A stretch of 64,000 nucleotides of DNA from Methylacidiphilum infernorum V4 (lineage in GTDB: Bacteria; Verrucomicrobiota; Verrucomicrobiia; Methylacidiphilales; Methylacidiphilaceae): assembly GCF_000019665.1 (NCBI RefSeq), contig NC_010794.1, positions 2,170,001-2,234,000 on the forward strand, in the 5' to 3' direction. This document shows positions 34,926-44,523 of this stretch, piece by piece. A program made the translations under genes and the position numbers. Each line of letters starts with the position of its first letter. Within the stretch, counting starts at the first letter, position 1. The notes under the pieces are model-generated. The model did not search any database. It was not told the origin of the DNA and saw only the letters and a program-made list of their open reading frames with translations.

Positions 34926-35960
34926 TCACATTTTTGGTTTTTTCTCCAAGCCCGAAAGAGAGGGGGTAGGATACACAGAAAGGGCATAAACATACTGGGC
35001 CCTCTCATAGCTTGAGGGATCCGGGCAATTTTTCTGGCTGAGCAGTCCCCTGATCTCGTTGATCGAACGGTAGCCTTTTTCTTCCAACCACTCGACAACC
35101 CCGTTTTTAACCGTTTTGAGATATTCCACTCCATGATAAAGAAGGGCGGAACAGAGTTGCACGGTCGTGGCTCCCGAAAGCAGGGCTTTTAGGACATCGG
35201 TCGAGCTCAATATTCCCCCTGTAGCCGATAAGTCGAGCTTGACCCTGTTATAGAGAATGCCTATCCAGGTAATTCGCAAAAGCAGTTCTCCTTCCGTACT
35301 CAAGGTAATTCTTGGTTCCACGGTCATATTTTCCAGATCGATATCGGGCTGAAAAAATCGATTGAAAAGCACAAGCCCCTGGACCGCTGTCTTTTCTACC
35401 CGGCTAGAAAAGGAAAAGAAGTTTGTAAAAAAGGGACTTAACTTAACGGCTATGGGCAGGCTGACCGATTGGCGACAAGCGCTAACAATCTCCAAGTATC
35501 TTTGTTCGAGTTCAGTTGAAGAAAGGCTTTCTTGGGTAGGGATAGAATAGAGGTTAAGCTCTAAGGCATCGGCCCCCGCCTCTTCGATGAGCTTGGCATA
35601 CTTTACCCACTGACCTGGACTCTGGGCATTCAAACTCGCAATAATGGGAATGGAAACCGATTCTTTCAGCCTTCTTAAATGATCAAGATAATAATCTGGA
35701 CCCATTTTCAACCCGGGGACCTCGGGCACATAGCTCAGGGCTTCCGCAAAAGACTCCGTTCCCATCGTCACCGATCTTTCCAGATGCAAGGCTTCCTTCT
35801 CGATGTCTTCTTCAAAGAGGGAATAAAGGACAACGGCCCCCGCTCCCATTTCTTCCAGGGCTTTTACCGTGTCGATCGATTTGCTTAGGGGAGAAGCCGA
35901 AGGAACCAGTGGAGAAGAGAGTTTCAACCCTAAATAAGTGGTTTCTAAGCTTGTGCTCAT
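34926..35960 (-). CDS. Dihydroorotate dehydrogenase-like flavoprotein
   Basis: A 344-aa FMN TIM-barrel protein of the PyrD-like group often found beside pyruvate:ferredoxin oxidoreductase. It starts TTYLGLKLSSPLVPSASPLS and carries substrate-/FMN-site segments IIASLNAQSPGQWVKYAKLI (residues about 105-124), EAGADALELNLYS and IAVKLSPFF. The C-terminal FMN phosphate loop is DLSATGGILSSTDVLKALLS. True pyrimidine synthesis is not implied. It lies 12 bp after nifJ and 22 bp before the HydB-like gene, so it is likely part of the same redox operon. Confidence 0.8.
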   Translation of the reverse strand: MSTSLETTYLGLKLSSPLVPSASPLSKSIDTVKALEEMGAGAVVLYSLFEEDIEKEALHLERSVTMGTESFAEALSYVPEVPGLKMGPDYYLDHLRRLKESVSIPIIASLNAQSPGQWVKYAKLIEEAGADALELNLYSIPTQESLSSTELEQRYLEIVSACRQSVSLPIAVKLSPFFTNFFSFSSRVEKTAVQGLVLFNRFFQPDIDLENMTVEPRITLSTEGELLLRITWIGILYNRVKLDLSATGGILSSTDVLKALLSGATTVQLCSALLYHGVEYLKTVKNGVVEWLEEKGYRSINEIRGLLSQKNCPDPSSYERAQYVYALSVYPTPSLSGLEKKPKM

Positions 35961-35972
35961 CTCTCTTTTAGC

Positions 35973-38900
35973 TTAATTGATTTTTTTATAATATTCGAGC
36001 CGATTTCGACAGTCGGCAAGAGCCAAAGCCAGGAGATCCTCGGCGCGTTCAGGATCGCTGAAAAAAAGCATCCTAAATCTATTCTCGCTTAGCTCTGCTT
36101 TTTCAAAGCCCTCAATCGGCCTTGTCCAATCAAGTTTGAGGTGTTTCCCATCCGCATAACCCTTGGGATTATACCGAAAGATCGGCCACCTTCCCGAAGC
36201 AACCAGCGATTTTTGGTGGTGCATAGACTTGGACATGTCAATGCCATGAGCAATACAATGGGAATAAGCAAGGATGAGAGAGGGCCCGTCGAAGGCTTCG
36301 GCTTCCAAGAAAGCATTGATGGTGTGTTCAGCATCCGCTCCAATCGAGACAGAAGCCACGTACACGTTGCCCAGGGAAATCGCCATCAGGGCAAGATCCA
36401 TCTTCGGCGTTGTTTTCCCTGAAGCGGCAAATTTAGCCACCGCCCCCCGTGGCGTCGCTTTTGAAGCCTGTCCTCCCGTATTTGAATACACTTCGGTATC
36501 TAACACCAGGACACGAACATTAAAATTCAAAGCTAAAACGTGGATAAGCCCTCCCAGGCCGATGTCATAAGCCCAGCCATCTCCCCCCACGATCCAAACG
36601 GTTTTTTTCGAAAGGTAACCCGCAACCGCTTCCAGCTCACGGGCTTCGAAAAGGGCTAATCCTTTAAGCCTTTCTTTGAGGAGTTGAATCCTCTTCCTCT
36701 GCTCTAAAAATTCCCTTGGGCTTTTCTCTTCAGCTTCGATCAATTCCTCAAGCAAGCCCTCCTCAATCCATCCCTTTTTAGCCATATCCCCAAGCAACAA
36801 CCGGGCACGATCCCTTAGCTGGTCGACCCCAAGGAAAAGCCCAAGACCAAACTCCGCATTGTCTTCAAATAGAGAATTGGCCCAAGCCGGTCCTCTACCC
36901 GAGCTGTCTTGAGCCCAGGGTGTAGTCGGCAAATTGCCTCCATAAATGGATGAACAGCCGGTAGCATTTGCAACGAGGAGTCTATCTCCAAAAAGCTGGC
37001 TTAATAACTTCAAATAAGGAGTTTCTCCGCAGCCGGCACAGGCCCCGGGAAACTCAAAAAGGGGACGCAGAAGGGAAACATCTCTTAAGGATTCAATGTC
37101 GATTTTCTCTTTTTCTACGTCGGGAAGTTGCAGGAAAAACGCAAAGTGCCCCTTCCTTAGCTCCTCGAAAAGGTCCCTGCGCATGGTCATGTTTATCGCT
37201 TTTTTGGCAGGCTGGTACTTGTCAAATGCCGGACAAACTTCAACGCAAAGGGCACAGCCCGTGCAATCCGCTTCAGAAACAGCGATGGAATAAAATAAAC
37301 CTTCCCATTGAGGATACCTGGCTTGTGCTTTTAAAAAACCTTCCGGAGCTTTTTCCAAGCAACTTGGTTCATAGACCTTTGCTCGAATGACCCCATGCGG
37401 ACAGGCCATGATACATTGACCGCATTGAATACAAAGAGAGGGCTCCCAAAGCGGGACTTCCAAGGATATGTTGCGCTTTTCCCACCGGGATGTCGCCGTG
37501 GGGAAAGCCCCATAGGGAGAAAAGGAGCTAACGGGCAGCTTGTCTCCCCGGAGAGCCATCATCTCTCCAATAACCGTTTTCACGTACTCGGGCGCCTCTT
37601 CAGGAATTAAAGAAGGCAAGGGAACCGTCCCTAAAAGGGCTTCTTGAGCAGGGAACGGGCAAAGAGCGGATTGAGCCTTTTCCAGGGCTTCATAATTCCT
37701 TCTAACGATCTCTTCTCCCCGGTAGCCGTAGCTGATCTGGATATGTTCTTTCATCAAGGCTAAGGCCTCTTCAAAGGGAATGAGGTTGGTCAGTTTAAAA
37801 AAGGCCAACTGCATGATGGTATTGATCCGGGTTCCTAACCCGCAACCTTTAGCGATTTTATAGGCATCGATGGTGTAAAAACGGATCTTTTTATCCTTTA
37901 TTTTTCTTTGCACTTCTCGAGGAAGCTTATTCCAAGTTTCCAGGGCCTCATAAGGACTGTTCAGCAGCAGTATTCCTTCATTTTCTATCTCCTTGAGGAG
38001 ATCGTACTTGAAAATGAATTCGAATTGATGACAACCTACGAAGTTCGCCCTTTGGACGAGATAGGGAGCGGTAATCGGTCTTGGGCTAAACCGTAAATGA
38101 GAAATGGTCATCGAGCCCGATTTTTTAGAGTCGTAGACAAAATAGCCTTGAGCATAGCCTTTCCCCTTTTCTCCCATGATCTTAACGGTATTTTTATTGG
38201 CACTCACCGTTCCATCGGAACCCAGCCCATAAAATAGCGCTTCATAACTCTCCTTTTTGCCTACCGTATAAGCCTCGTCAACCGGGATACTCCTGCCACT
38301 GACATCGTCCACTATCCCCACTGTAAAACCGCTCCAAGCATCGGCCTTGGATAAATGATCAAAAACCGCTTTGGCCATTGCCGGGTTGAACTCCTTGGAG
38401 GATAACCCGTATCGGCCGCCGATCAGCCGAGGCAAAACGGGGAAAGGAAAATGCCTTCCCGAAATGTTATTCAAAATGGCCGAGGAAACTTGAAGAAAAA
38501 GAGGCTCGCCGGCCGCCCCCGGTTCTTTACACCGGTCCAGCACAGCAATAGATCGGGTTGTTGGAGGAAAACAGCTTAAAAACCTTTCCTGATCAAAGGG
38601 ACTAAACAACCTGACCTTGACGATTCCCGTCTTCCACCCCTTGTTATTGAGGTCATCTACAACCAAGGAAAGGGTTTCTGCAGCCGATCCCATGACGACA
38701 ACAACCAAGGTGGCTTGGGGATCCCCATAATAATCGTAGATTTTATAATGGCGGCCGGTTCGGTTGCCCAGCTTGTCCATGACGTCCTGGACTATTCCCG
38801 GGCAATCCGTATAATAAGGATTAACTCTTTCCCTGGCTTGAAAATAAACATCCGGGTTTTGTGAACTCCCGTAGAGTAAAGGCTTATCCGGATTTAGAGC

Positions 38901-39521
38901 CCGCTGCCTAAATTTCAAGATCGCATTTCTCGGCAACAACTCTCTCATCAACTCTTCGCCAACCGGTTCAATGGTGTTGATTTCATGGCTCGTTCGAAAT
39001 CCATCAAAAAAATGAATGAAAGGAATAGATGCTTCCAAGGCCGCAATATGGGCTACAACAGCCAGGTCAGCCGCTTCTTGGACGGACTGCGAGTTTAAAA
39101 GGGCAAATCCCGTTGACCTGGCAGCCATCACATCACTGTGATCTCCAAAAATGGACAAGGCATGGGTGGCAACCGTTCTAGAGGCAACATGAAAGACAGC
39201 GGGCAAAAGTTCGCCCGCTATCTTAAACATGTTGGGAAGCATCAGTAAAAGTCCCTGGGAAGCGGTAAAAGTGGTGGCCAAGCTCCCGGATAACAAGGCC
39301 CCATGGATCGTCCCTGCCACCCCTCCCTCACTCTGCATTTCAACAACCCGGGGAAGCAAACCCCAAAGGTTGGTCCTTTTTTCCATTCTCCATTTATCCG
39401 CCCATTCTCCCATAGGAGAGGCGGGAGTAATCGGATAGAGAGCGATGAGTTCACTGAAAAGATAAGCTACTCGAGCCACCGCTTCGTTGGCATCCACGGT
39501 TTTTAATGGAACAGAAGCCAT
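35973..39521 (-). CDS. nifJ: Pyruvate:ferredoxin (flavodoxin) oxidoreductase
   Basis: A single-chain 1182-aa PFOR. Domain order: thiamine-binding PYR domain with LYPITPASPMGEWADKW, the CoA-domain region with GRYGLSSKEF, the gamma domain, a two-cluster ferredoxin domain (CIQCGQCIMACPHGV and DCTGCALCVEVCPAF near residues 690-750), and the PP domain with GACAGCGETPYLKLL, ANATGCSSIYGGNLPTTPW and DTEVYSNTGGQASKATPRG. It cleaves pyruvate to acetyl-CoA and CO2 and reduces ferredoxin, or works in reverse. It is the first gene of a four-gene same-strand set, divergent from the hydrogenase operon. Confidence 0.95.
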   Translation of the reverse strand: MASVPLKTVDANEAVARVAYLFSELIALYPITPASPMGEWADKWRMEKRTNLWGLLPRVVEMQSEGGVAGTIHGALLSGSLATTFTASQGLLLMLPNMFKIAGELLPAVFHVASRTVATHALSIFGDHSDVMAARSTGFALLNSQSVQEAADLAVVAHIAALEASIPFIHFFDGFRTSHEINTIEPVGEELMRELLPRNAILKFRQRALNPDKPLLYGSSQNPDVYFQARERVNPYYTDCPGIVQDVMDKLGNRTGRHYKIYDYYGDPQATLVVVVMGSAAETLSLVVDDLNNKGWKTGIVKVRLFSPFDQERFLSCFPPTTRSIAVLDRCKEPGAAGEPLFLQVSSAILNNISGRHFPFPVLPRLIGGRYGLSSKEFNPAMAKAVFDHLSKADAWSGFTVGIVDDVSGRSIPVDEAYTVGKKESYEALFYGLGSDGTVSANKNTVKIMGEKGKGYAQGYFVYDSKKSGSMTISHLRFSPRPITAPYLVQRANFVGCHQFEFIFKYDLLKEIENEGILLLNSPYEALETWNKLPREVQRKIKDKKIRFYTIDAYKIAKGCGLGTRINTIMQLAFFKLTNLIPFEEALALMKEHIQISYGYRGEEIVRRNYEALEKAQSALCPFPAQEALLGTVPLPSLIPEEAPEYVKTVIGEMMALRGDKLPVSSFSPYGAFPTATSRWEKRNISLEVPLWEPSLCIQCGQCIMACPHGVIRAKVYEPSCLEKAPEGFLKAQARYPQWEGLFYSIAVSEADCTGCALCVEVCPAFDKYQPAKKAINMTMRRDLFEELRKGHFAFFLQLPDVEKEKIDIESLRDVSLLRPLFEFPGACAGCGETPYLKLLSQLFGDRLLVANATGCSSIYGGNLPTTPWAQDSSGRGPAWANSLFEDNAEFGLGLFLGVDQLRDRARLLLGDMAKKGWIEEGLLEELIEAEEKSPREFLEQRKRIQLLKERLKGLALFEARELEAVAGYLSKKTVWIVGGDGWAYDIGLGGLIHVLALNFNVRVLVLDTEVYSNTGGQASKATPRGAVAKFAASGKTTPKMDLALMAISLGNVYVASVSIGADAEHTINAFLEAEAFDGPSLILAYSHCIAHGIDMSKSMHHQKSLVASGRWPIFRYNPKGYADGKHLKLDWTRPIEGFEKAELSENRFRMLFFSDPERAEDLLALALADCRNRLEYYKKIN

Positions 39522-39639
39522 GATGGTATTGTATCCCTTGGACTTAACCGCTTAAACTTTAAAAAATCCTCGGATTTTTCCCTAGAAAAGTTTTTTTCTG
39601 TTTTTATCGCCCTTTTTCTCCTATACTTTTTGGAGAATC

Positions 39640-40782
39640 ATGAAGGATTCAAAGAAGTTCAAAATCTCTAGAAAAGCGCTTCAATCCCTCATCGACTTGC
39701 TCAAGGAGCAGGGCTATAAAACGATCGGACCAAAAGTTTCAAAAAACGCTATCCTTTACGATGAAATAGAAACTTTGGAAGACTTCCCTATAGGCATCGG
39801 GGATGAGCAGGAAGCGGGCCGTTACCGATTGAAAAAAAACCCTTATCCGACCCTTTTTGGTTTTGCCTCTTCTCCCCATAGCTGGAAAAGGTTCCTATTC
39901 TTAGCCCAAGAAAAAATTTTTACTTTTCGACTCCCTCCTGACAAAACGGGACGGCCATCCATCGATCCTCCCAAGGAAGAACCGACTCCCTTGGCTTTTA
40001 TTGGAGTAAGATCTTGCGATCTCCATGCCCTGGCCATACAAGATCGCATTTTTCGGCAAGGACCATTCCCTCATTCCGGTTACAACTTAAGGGCCCAGGG
40101 ACTTTTTATCCTTGCCGTCAATTGCACCCATCCTTCGGCTACCTGTTTTTGTTCTTCCATGGGCACCGGACCCAGGGCAAAAAACGGTTTTGACTTGCTG
40201 TTAACGGAAATCGCCGGGCCAGGCACCGATCCTTATTACGTGATCGAGCCGGGCAGCGAAAAGGGGAAAGAACTCTTGGCCAAGGTAGAAAAAGAGGACG
40301 CTTCCAAGGAAGATCTTAACAAAGAAGAAGAAAGCCTTCGGGAAGCGGAGCAGAACATTACCCGTCGGCTGGACACTCAAGGTATTAAGGAGCTGCTCTA
40401 TAACAACCTCAATCATCCGCGGTGGGAACAAACCGCCCAACGCTGCCTTTCCTGTGCGAACTGCACCTTTGTTTGTCCCACCTGTTTTTGTTCCACCCTT
40501 ATCGATGTTCCACAAGCCGCCAACGTCGTAGAAAGATGGATGGTATGGGATTCCTGTTTTACCCTAGAATTTACCCATACCCCCTCTGGAAGCGTAAGAA
40601 AAACGGTTCTTTCACGCTACAGGCAGTGGATGACTCACAAACTGGCTTCATGGATTGATCAATTCGGAACTTCGGGTTGCGTGGGCTGCGGTCGTTGTAT
40701 CAGCTGGTGCCCCGTAGGCATCGATATTACGGAGGAAGCCGCCATCATTCGAAAGACAAGTCCCCTTGAAATTCCATCTTAA
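39640..40782 (+). CDS. hydB: Group 3b [NiFe] hydrogenase beta subunit (4Fe-4S)
   Basis: A 380-aa iron-sulfur subunit. Cluster motifs are [18 protein letters not shown] near residue 270 and [19 protein letters not shown] near the C-terminus; the N-terminal part contains [19 protein letters not shown]. It sits at the head of a complete hydrogenase operon and is a paralogue of the protein encoded at 33776-34903. GGAG precedes the ATG. A TATACT box lies at 39622-39627 in the 118-bp divergent region shared with nifJ. Confidence 0.88.
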   Translation: MKDSKKFKISRKALQSLIDLLKEQGYKTIGPKVSKNAILYDEIETLEDFPIGIGDEQEAGRYRLKKNPYPTLFGFASSPHSWKRFLFLAQEKIFTFRLPPDKTGRPSIDPPKEEPTPLAFIGVRSCDLHALAIQDRIFRQGPFPHSGYNLRAQGLFILAVNCTHPSATCFCSSMGTGPRAKNGFDLLLTEIAGPGTDPYYVIEPGSEKGKELLAKVEKEDASKEDLNKEEESLREAEQNITRRLDTQGIKELLYNNLNHPRWEQTAQRCLSCANCTFVCPTCFCSTLIDVPQAANVVERWMVWDSCFTLEFTHTPSGSVRKTVLSRYRQWMTHKLASWIDQFGTSGCVGCGRCISWCPVGIDITEEAAIIRKTSPLEIPS

Positions 40783-40793
40783 GAGTTACAAAG

Positions 40794-41261
40794 ATGAACC
40801 TCCTGGAACTCCAACTGAGCGAGCATCCCTTCTTGAAAGGAATCAAAGAAGAATATATCAAAAAATTATCTACCATAGCCAGCCATGTTAGCTATAAAGC
40901 TCAAGGCTATCTCTTTTGGGAAGGACAAAAAGCGGATCAATTTTTTCTCATCCAAAAAGGTTTTATCGCCCTGGAATGCTATTTCCCTGACAGAGGGGTG
41001 CGTACCCTCCAGACGATAAGTGCAGGCCATGTCGTCGGTTGGTCATGGATATGTCCCCCTTTCCTTTGGCATTTTTCCGCCCGGGTCATCGAACCTGTAG
41101 ATGCCTTGGTCTTTGATGCGCTCCAACTCAGGCAGATGATGGAAGAAGATCATTCCCTTGGCTACGAGCTGACCAAGAGGATCATTCCCTTGATCCTGGA
41201 AAGATTACAAGCTACCCGACTGCAGTTCTTGGACATTTATGGACAACCCCATGCCGATTGA
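40794..41261 (+). CDS. Cyclic-nucleotide-binding (Crp-like) domain protein
   Basis: A 155-aa protein made of a single cyclic-nucleotide-binding beta-barrel with a short C-terminal helix; no DNA-binding helix-turn-helix follows. Recognisable segments: FWEGQKADQFFLIQKGFIAL and ISAGHVVGWSWICPPF. The phosphate-binding Arg seen in cAMP sites is not obvious. Sitting between the beta and gamma subunit genes suggests a regulatory or structural part of the hydrogenase rather than a transcription factor. It overlaps the next gene by 23 bp. Confidence 0.8.
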   Translation: MNLLELQLSEHPFLKGIKEEYIKKLSTIASHVSYKAQGYLFWEGQKADQFFLIQKGFIALECYFPDRGVRTLQTISAGHVVGWSWICPPFLWHFSARVIEPVDALVFDALQLRQMMEEDHSLGYELTKRIIPLILERLQATRLQFLDIYGQPHAD

Positions 41262-42084
41262 ACCTAACCCCCTGTTCCCCAGGATGTTTATCATCGAAGA
41301 AAAAAGGAAGGAATCTCCCACGGTGGTTAGCCTTTACTTGAGATCGGTAGACGATCAGCCTTTTGATTTTTCTCCCGGGCAATTTAACATGATTTCGGCC
41401 ATTGGAGGGGGCGAAGCGGCCATTTCCATCGCGGGCGATCCAACCGATACCCATCTTCTTATCCACACCTTACGCATAGTGGGTAACGTCACCCGATCGT
41501 TAAACACGCTCCAAAAAAAAGATCCCGTATTTATCCGTGGTCCCTATGGCAAAGGTTGGCCTACAGAACAAGCCCAAGGGAAAACCCTTATTCTTGTCGC
41601 TGGCGGTATTGGATTGCCTCCCCTACTGCCCCTGATTTACAAGGCTAAACAGCAGAGAGGGTATTTTAAAAAATTGGTTCTCCTCTACGGAGCAAGAACA
41701 AAAGAGGAGCTCCTCTTTATGCCTTTTCTAGAGAAAATGGCCCAAGAGAAAGTCATCGACTTGCATCTGAGCTTGGATCGTCCTAGCCCCGGTTGGAACG
41801 GCCATGTCGGCACAGTCATTACGCTTGTTTCAACCGTCCAATTCGATCCTCAACAGACCGTTGTCTTTTGTTGCGGGCCGGAAATCATGATGCGGTTTGC
41901 AGCAAGGGAGTTTGAGCGCTGGAAAGTTCCCAAGAAAAACATTTTTTGTTCCTTAGAAAGGAACATGAAATGCGCCATCGGCATTTGCGGCCACTGCCAG
42001 CTCTCGGCTTATTTTTTATGCAAGGATGGGCCGGTTTTCCCGTATGAAAAAATACAAAAGCTTTTAACCATAGAAGAGCTCTAA
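41239..42084 (+). CDS. hydG: Group 3b [NiFe] hydrogenase gamma subunit (FAD/NAD(P))
   Basis: A 281-aa FNR-like diaphorase subunit. FAD site around FSPGQFNMISAIGGGEAAIS, NAD(P) site [16 protein letters not shown], and C-terminal [2Fe-2S] ligands in MKCAIGICGHCQLSAYFLC. It couples the hydrogenase to NAD(P)H. The listed start overlaps the Crp-like gene; an internal ATG at 41251 is a good alternative. Confidence 0.9.
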   Translation: MDNPMPIEPNPLFPRMFIIEEKRKESPTVVSLYLRSVDDQPFDFSPGQFNMISAIGGGEAAISIAGDPTDTHLLIHTLRIVGNVTRSLNTLQKKDPVFIRGPYGKGWPTEQAQGKTLILVAGGIGLPPLLPLIYKAKQQRGYFKKLVLLYGARTKEELLFMPFLEKMAQEKVIDLHLSLDRPSPGWNGHVGTVITLVSTVQFDPQQTVVFCCGPEIMMRFAAREFERWKVPKKNIFCSLERNMKCAIGICGHCQLSAYFLCKDGPVFPYEKIQKLLTIEEL

Positions 42085-42090
42085 AAGGTC

Positions 42091-42843
42091 ATGACGAAAA
42101 TAGCGGTATGGAAATTTACCTCCTGCGACGGCTGCCAACTTTCCTTGCTCGACCTGGAAGAAGAGCTGTTGGAAATCGCCCAACATTTCGAGATCTCTTA
42201 CTTCCTAGAAGCGAGCAGTAAAGTCGCTTCTCCCCCTTACGACATTTCCCTGGTCGAAGGATCGATAACCACCGAAGAGGCAAAGCATAAAATTATGGAT
42301 ATCCGCTCCTCCTCGCGCTATCTTGTTACCATTGGAGCTTGCGCGACGGCGGGTGGCATTCAAGCTTTAAGAAATTTTGCCTCCCTGGAAAGTTTTAAGC
42401 AAAGCGTGTATCCCCGGCCCGAAGTCATAGACGTTCTTCCCTCCTCCCTTCCCATTTCCCACTTTGTAAAGGTCGATTATGAACTTCAGGGCTGTCCGAT
42501 CAACAATCGACAGCTCCTCTCCCTTCTCTATGCTTTCAGCCGGCATCTCCGACCCGCCTTCTCCACGGGAAGCGTTTGCATGGAATGCAAAAGAAGGGCT
42601 ATTCCCTGCGTGATGGTCGCTGGAGGAACCCTTTGCCTTGGCCCGGTTACCCATGCCGGCTGTGGTGCCCTCTGTCCCGGAGTTGGAAGGGGTTGTTACG
42701 GTTGTTACGGACCGAAAGAAACCCCCAACTGCCCTTCTCTTTCCCGGTGGGCAAAAGAACAACTTTCCGTCGATGCCCTGGCCTTGAAGCATGCTTATCA
42801 AAAGTTTTATTGTTCAACCGAGGAATTTAAACATTTCGAATGA
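42091..42843 (+). CDS. hydD: Group 3b [NiFe] hydrogenase small (delta) subunit
   Basis: A 250-aa small subunit carrying iron-sulfur clusters. The proximal-cluster ligands begin in TSCDGCQLSLLDLEEELLE and continue with GACATAGGI; the C-terminal part is Cys-rich: CMECKRRAIPCVMVAGGTLC, CGALCPG, and GRGCYGCYGPKETPNCPS. There is no twin-arginine signal, consistent with a cytoplasmic group 3 enzyme. Its stop overlaps the hydA start as ATGA. Confidence 0.92.
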   Translation: MTKIAVWKFTSCDGCQLSLLDLEEELLEIAQHFEISYFLEASSKVASPPYDISLVEGSITTEEAKHKIMDIRSSSRYLVTIGACATAGGIQALRNFASLESFKQSVYPRPEVIDVLPSSLPISHFVKVDYELQGCPINNRQLLSLLYAFSRHLRPAFSTGSVCMECKRRAIPCVMVAGGTLCLGPVTHAGCGALCPGVGRGCYGCYGPKETPNCPSLSRWAKEQLSVDALALKHAYQKFYCSTEEFKHFE

Positions 42844-44138
42844 ACTTTGCCGATCGACCCCTAAGCTTGTCCATTTCAGCCCTATCCCGCGTTGAAGGCG
42901 AAGGGGGCATTTCAATCGAAGTCGAAAAGGGAAAAGTTAAAAGCTGCAAGCTTCACATTTTTGAAGCTCCTCGTTTTTTCGAATCCTTTTTAATCGGCAG
43001 GCATTTTTACGAACCGCCCGATATAACGGCAAGAATCTGCGGGATATGCCCCGTTGCCTACCAGGTGAGCTCGACGGCAGCGATCGAAAAGGGGTGTAAT
43101 GTTTTGATCCCCGAAAACCTATGGCAATTGCGCCGACTGCTGTATTGCGGCGAATGGATAGAAAGCCATAGTCTGCATGTTTTCTTTCTCCATGCTCCCG
43201 GTTTTTTACGCTACCCGAGCCTGATGGAAATGGCCAAAGATTACCCGACAGAGGTGGGCTGGGGACTGCAGATGAAGAAGGCGGGTAATGCCCTCATTCG
43301 AACCCTTGGCGGCAGGGAGATCCATCCTGTTAATGTCCGGGTGGGGGGATTCTATAGCCTGCCGGAGAAAAAAGAACTGAAAAAGCTTTTGGATCCTCTA
43401 AAAAAAGGATTGGACAACACCCTTGCGGCACTCAAGTGGATGGGTTCAACCTTTTCTTTTCCCCCTTTCCAGGGAGCATACCGCTTTGTGGCCCTGAGAA
43501 ATGACGCTTCCTATCCCATCGAAAGGGGCCAGCTTTATTGCGGCCAACAACCCGTTCCAATCGAGCAATTTGAAAACTTTTTCAAAGAAGAACAAACCGA
43601 TTATTCCAATGCGCTCCGGTGGTTGGGGAACGATTCGGCTCCCTGCGTTGCCGGCCCTCTTGCACGCTTCAATCTCAATTACTATCTTTTACCCCCTTTT
43701 TTAAGGGATATCCTTAAGCAGACGACCTTGAACTATCCTTGCCTAAACCCCTTCCAATCCATTCTCGTCAGGTTGGTCGAGGTGGCCTATGCTTTTGATG
43801 AAGCCATCAGGCTTATTGAAACTTACGAGCCCGAAGGAGAACCTTGCTGCATCGATTTTAAGCCTTGTGCGAGCCTCGGCCAGGGTATTAGCGAAGCCCC
43901 GCGCGGGATCCTCTACCACCGTTACCATGTCGATGAGCAGGGCATTATCACGGGGGCAAAAATCGTTCCTCCCACCTGCTTCAACTTGGTTTCGGCAGAA
44001 GAAGACTTAAAAGCCTGGATCGAGTCGCACCCCCACGATTCGATCGAAAACCTGAGCGCGGACTGCGAACAGATCGTCAGGAACTATGACCCTTGTATTT
44101 CCTGCGCTACCCATTTAATCAAGTTAACCTTCCTCTAG
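42840..44138 (+). CDS. hydA: Group 3b [NiFe] hydrogenase large (alpha) subunit
   Basis: A 432-aa catalytic subunit. The two Ni-binding pairs are present: RICGICPVAYQ near residue 63 and DPCISCATHLIKL at the C-terminus, with only a short tail after the His. The sequence also keeps the characteristic GGREIHPVNVRVGGFYSL loop. Group 3b enzymes are bidirectional NADP-linked hydrogenases with sulfhydrogenase activity. All four structural genes are present; maturation genes (hyp) and a specific protease are not in the window. Confidence 0.93.
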   Translation: MNFADRPLSLSISALSRVEGEGGISIEVEKGKVKSCKLHIFEAPRFFESFLIGRHFYEPPDITARICGICPVAYQVSSTAAIEKGCNVLIPENLWQLRRLLYCGEWIESHSLHVFFLHAPGFLRYPSLMEMAKDYPTEVGWGLQMKKAGNALIRTLGGREIHPVNVRVGGFYSLPEKKELKKLLDPLKKGLDNTLAALKWMGSTFSFPPFQGAYRFVALRNDASYPIERGQLYCGQQPVPIEQFENFFKEEQTDYSNALRWLGNDSAPCVAGPLARFNLNYYLLPPFLRDILKQTTLNYPCLNPFQSILVRLVEVAYAFDEAIRLIETYEPEGEPCCIDFKPCASLGQGISEAPRGILYHRYHVDEQGIITGAKIVPPTCFNLVSAEEDLKAWIESHPHDSIENLSADCEQIVRNYDPCISCATHLIKLTFL

Positions 44139-44523
44139 AAAACCTCCCCAGGGTTGCCCAAAGAGATCTTGGGTCGAATCCATCAACAAAACCAAGAAAT
44201 TTAATTTCCTTCGAGGGCTTTTTAGAATCCACGGACGCAGCCCAAGCAACGCAGAAGAAATTGTTCAACTCCTTAGGCTTTTCGGACCACAAAAAAGCCC
44301 CTTGGCCGTTACCCGGCTGACCCGGGATCTTTTTTTCCCCAATGGAACGGCCCCTTGAGAAGAACGGAACTCCATAGGGATCGATCCGAACCTTTAAGCT
44401 GGGGAGAAAAAAATGCGGCCTTCCAGCAAAGACTAATCCAGGGACAACTGAAGAGAGAGCCTCGAGATCTTTCTTTTTTTGGCCGGCTCTACAAGTGGTG
44501 TTTTAGGTTTCAGAAGAGAGCAT
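44139..44523. other. Intergenic region with decayed frames
   Basis: About 385 bases between hydA and rfbA, which face each other. A protein-like stretch SPSNAEEIVQLLRLFGPQKS continues about 20 codons more but has no start codon or recognised family. No clear terminator hairpin followed by a T-run was seen. Confidence 0.4.
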
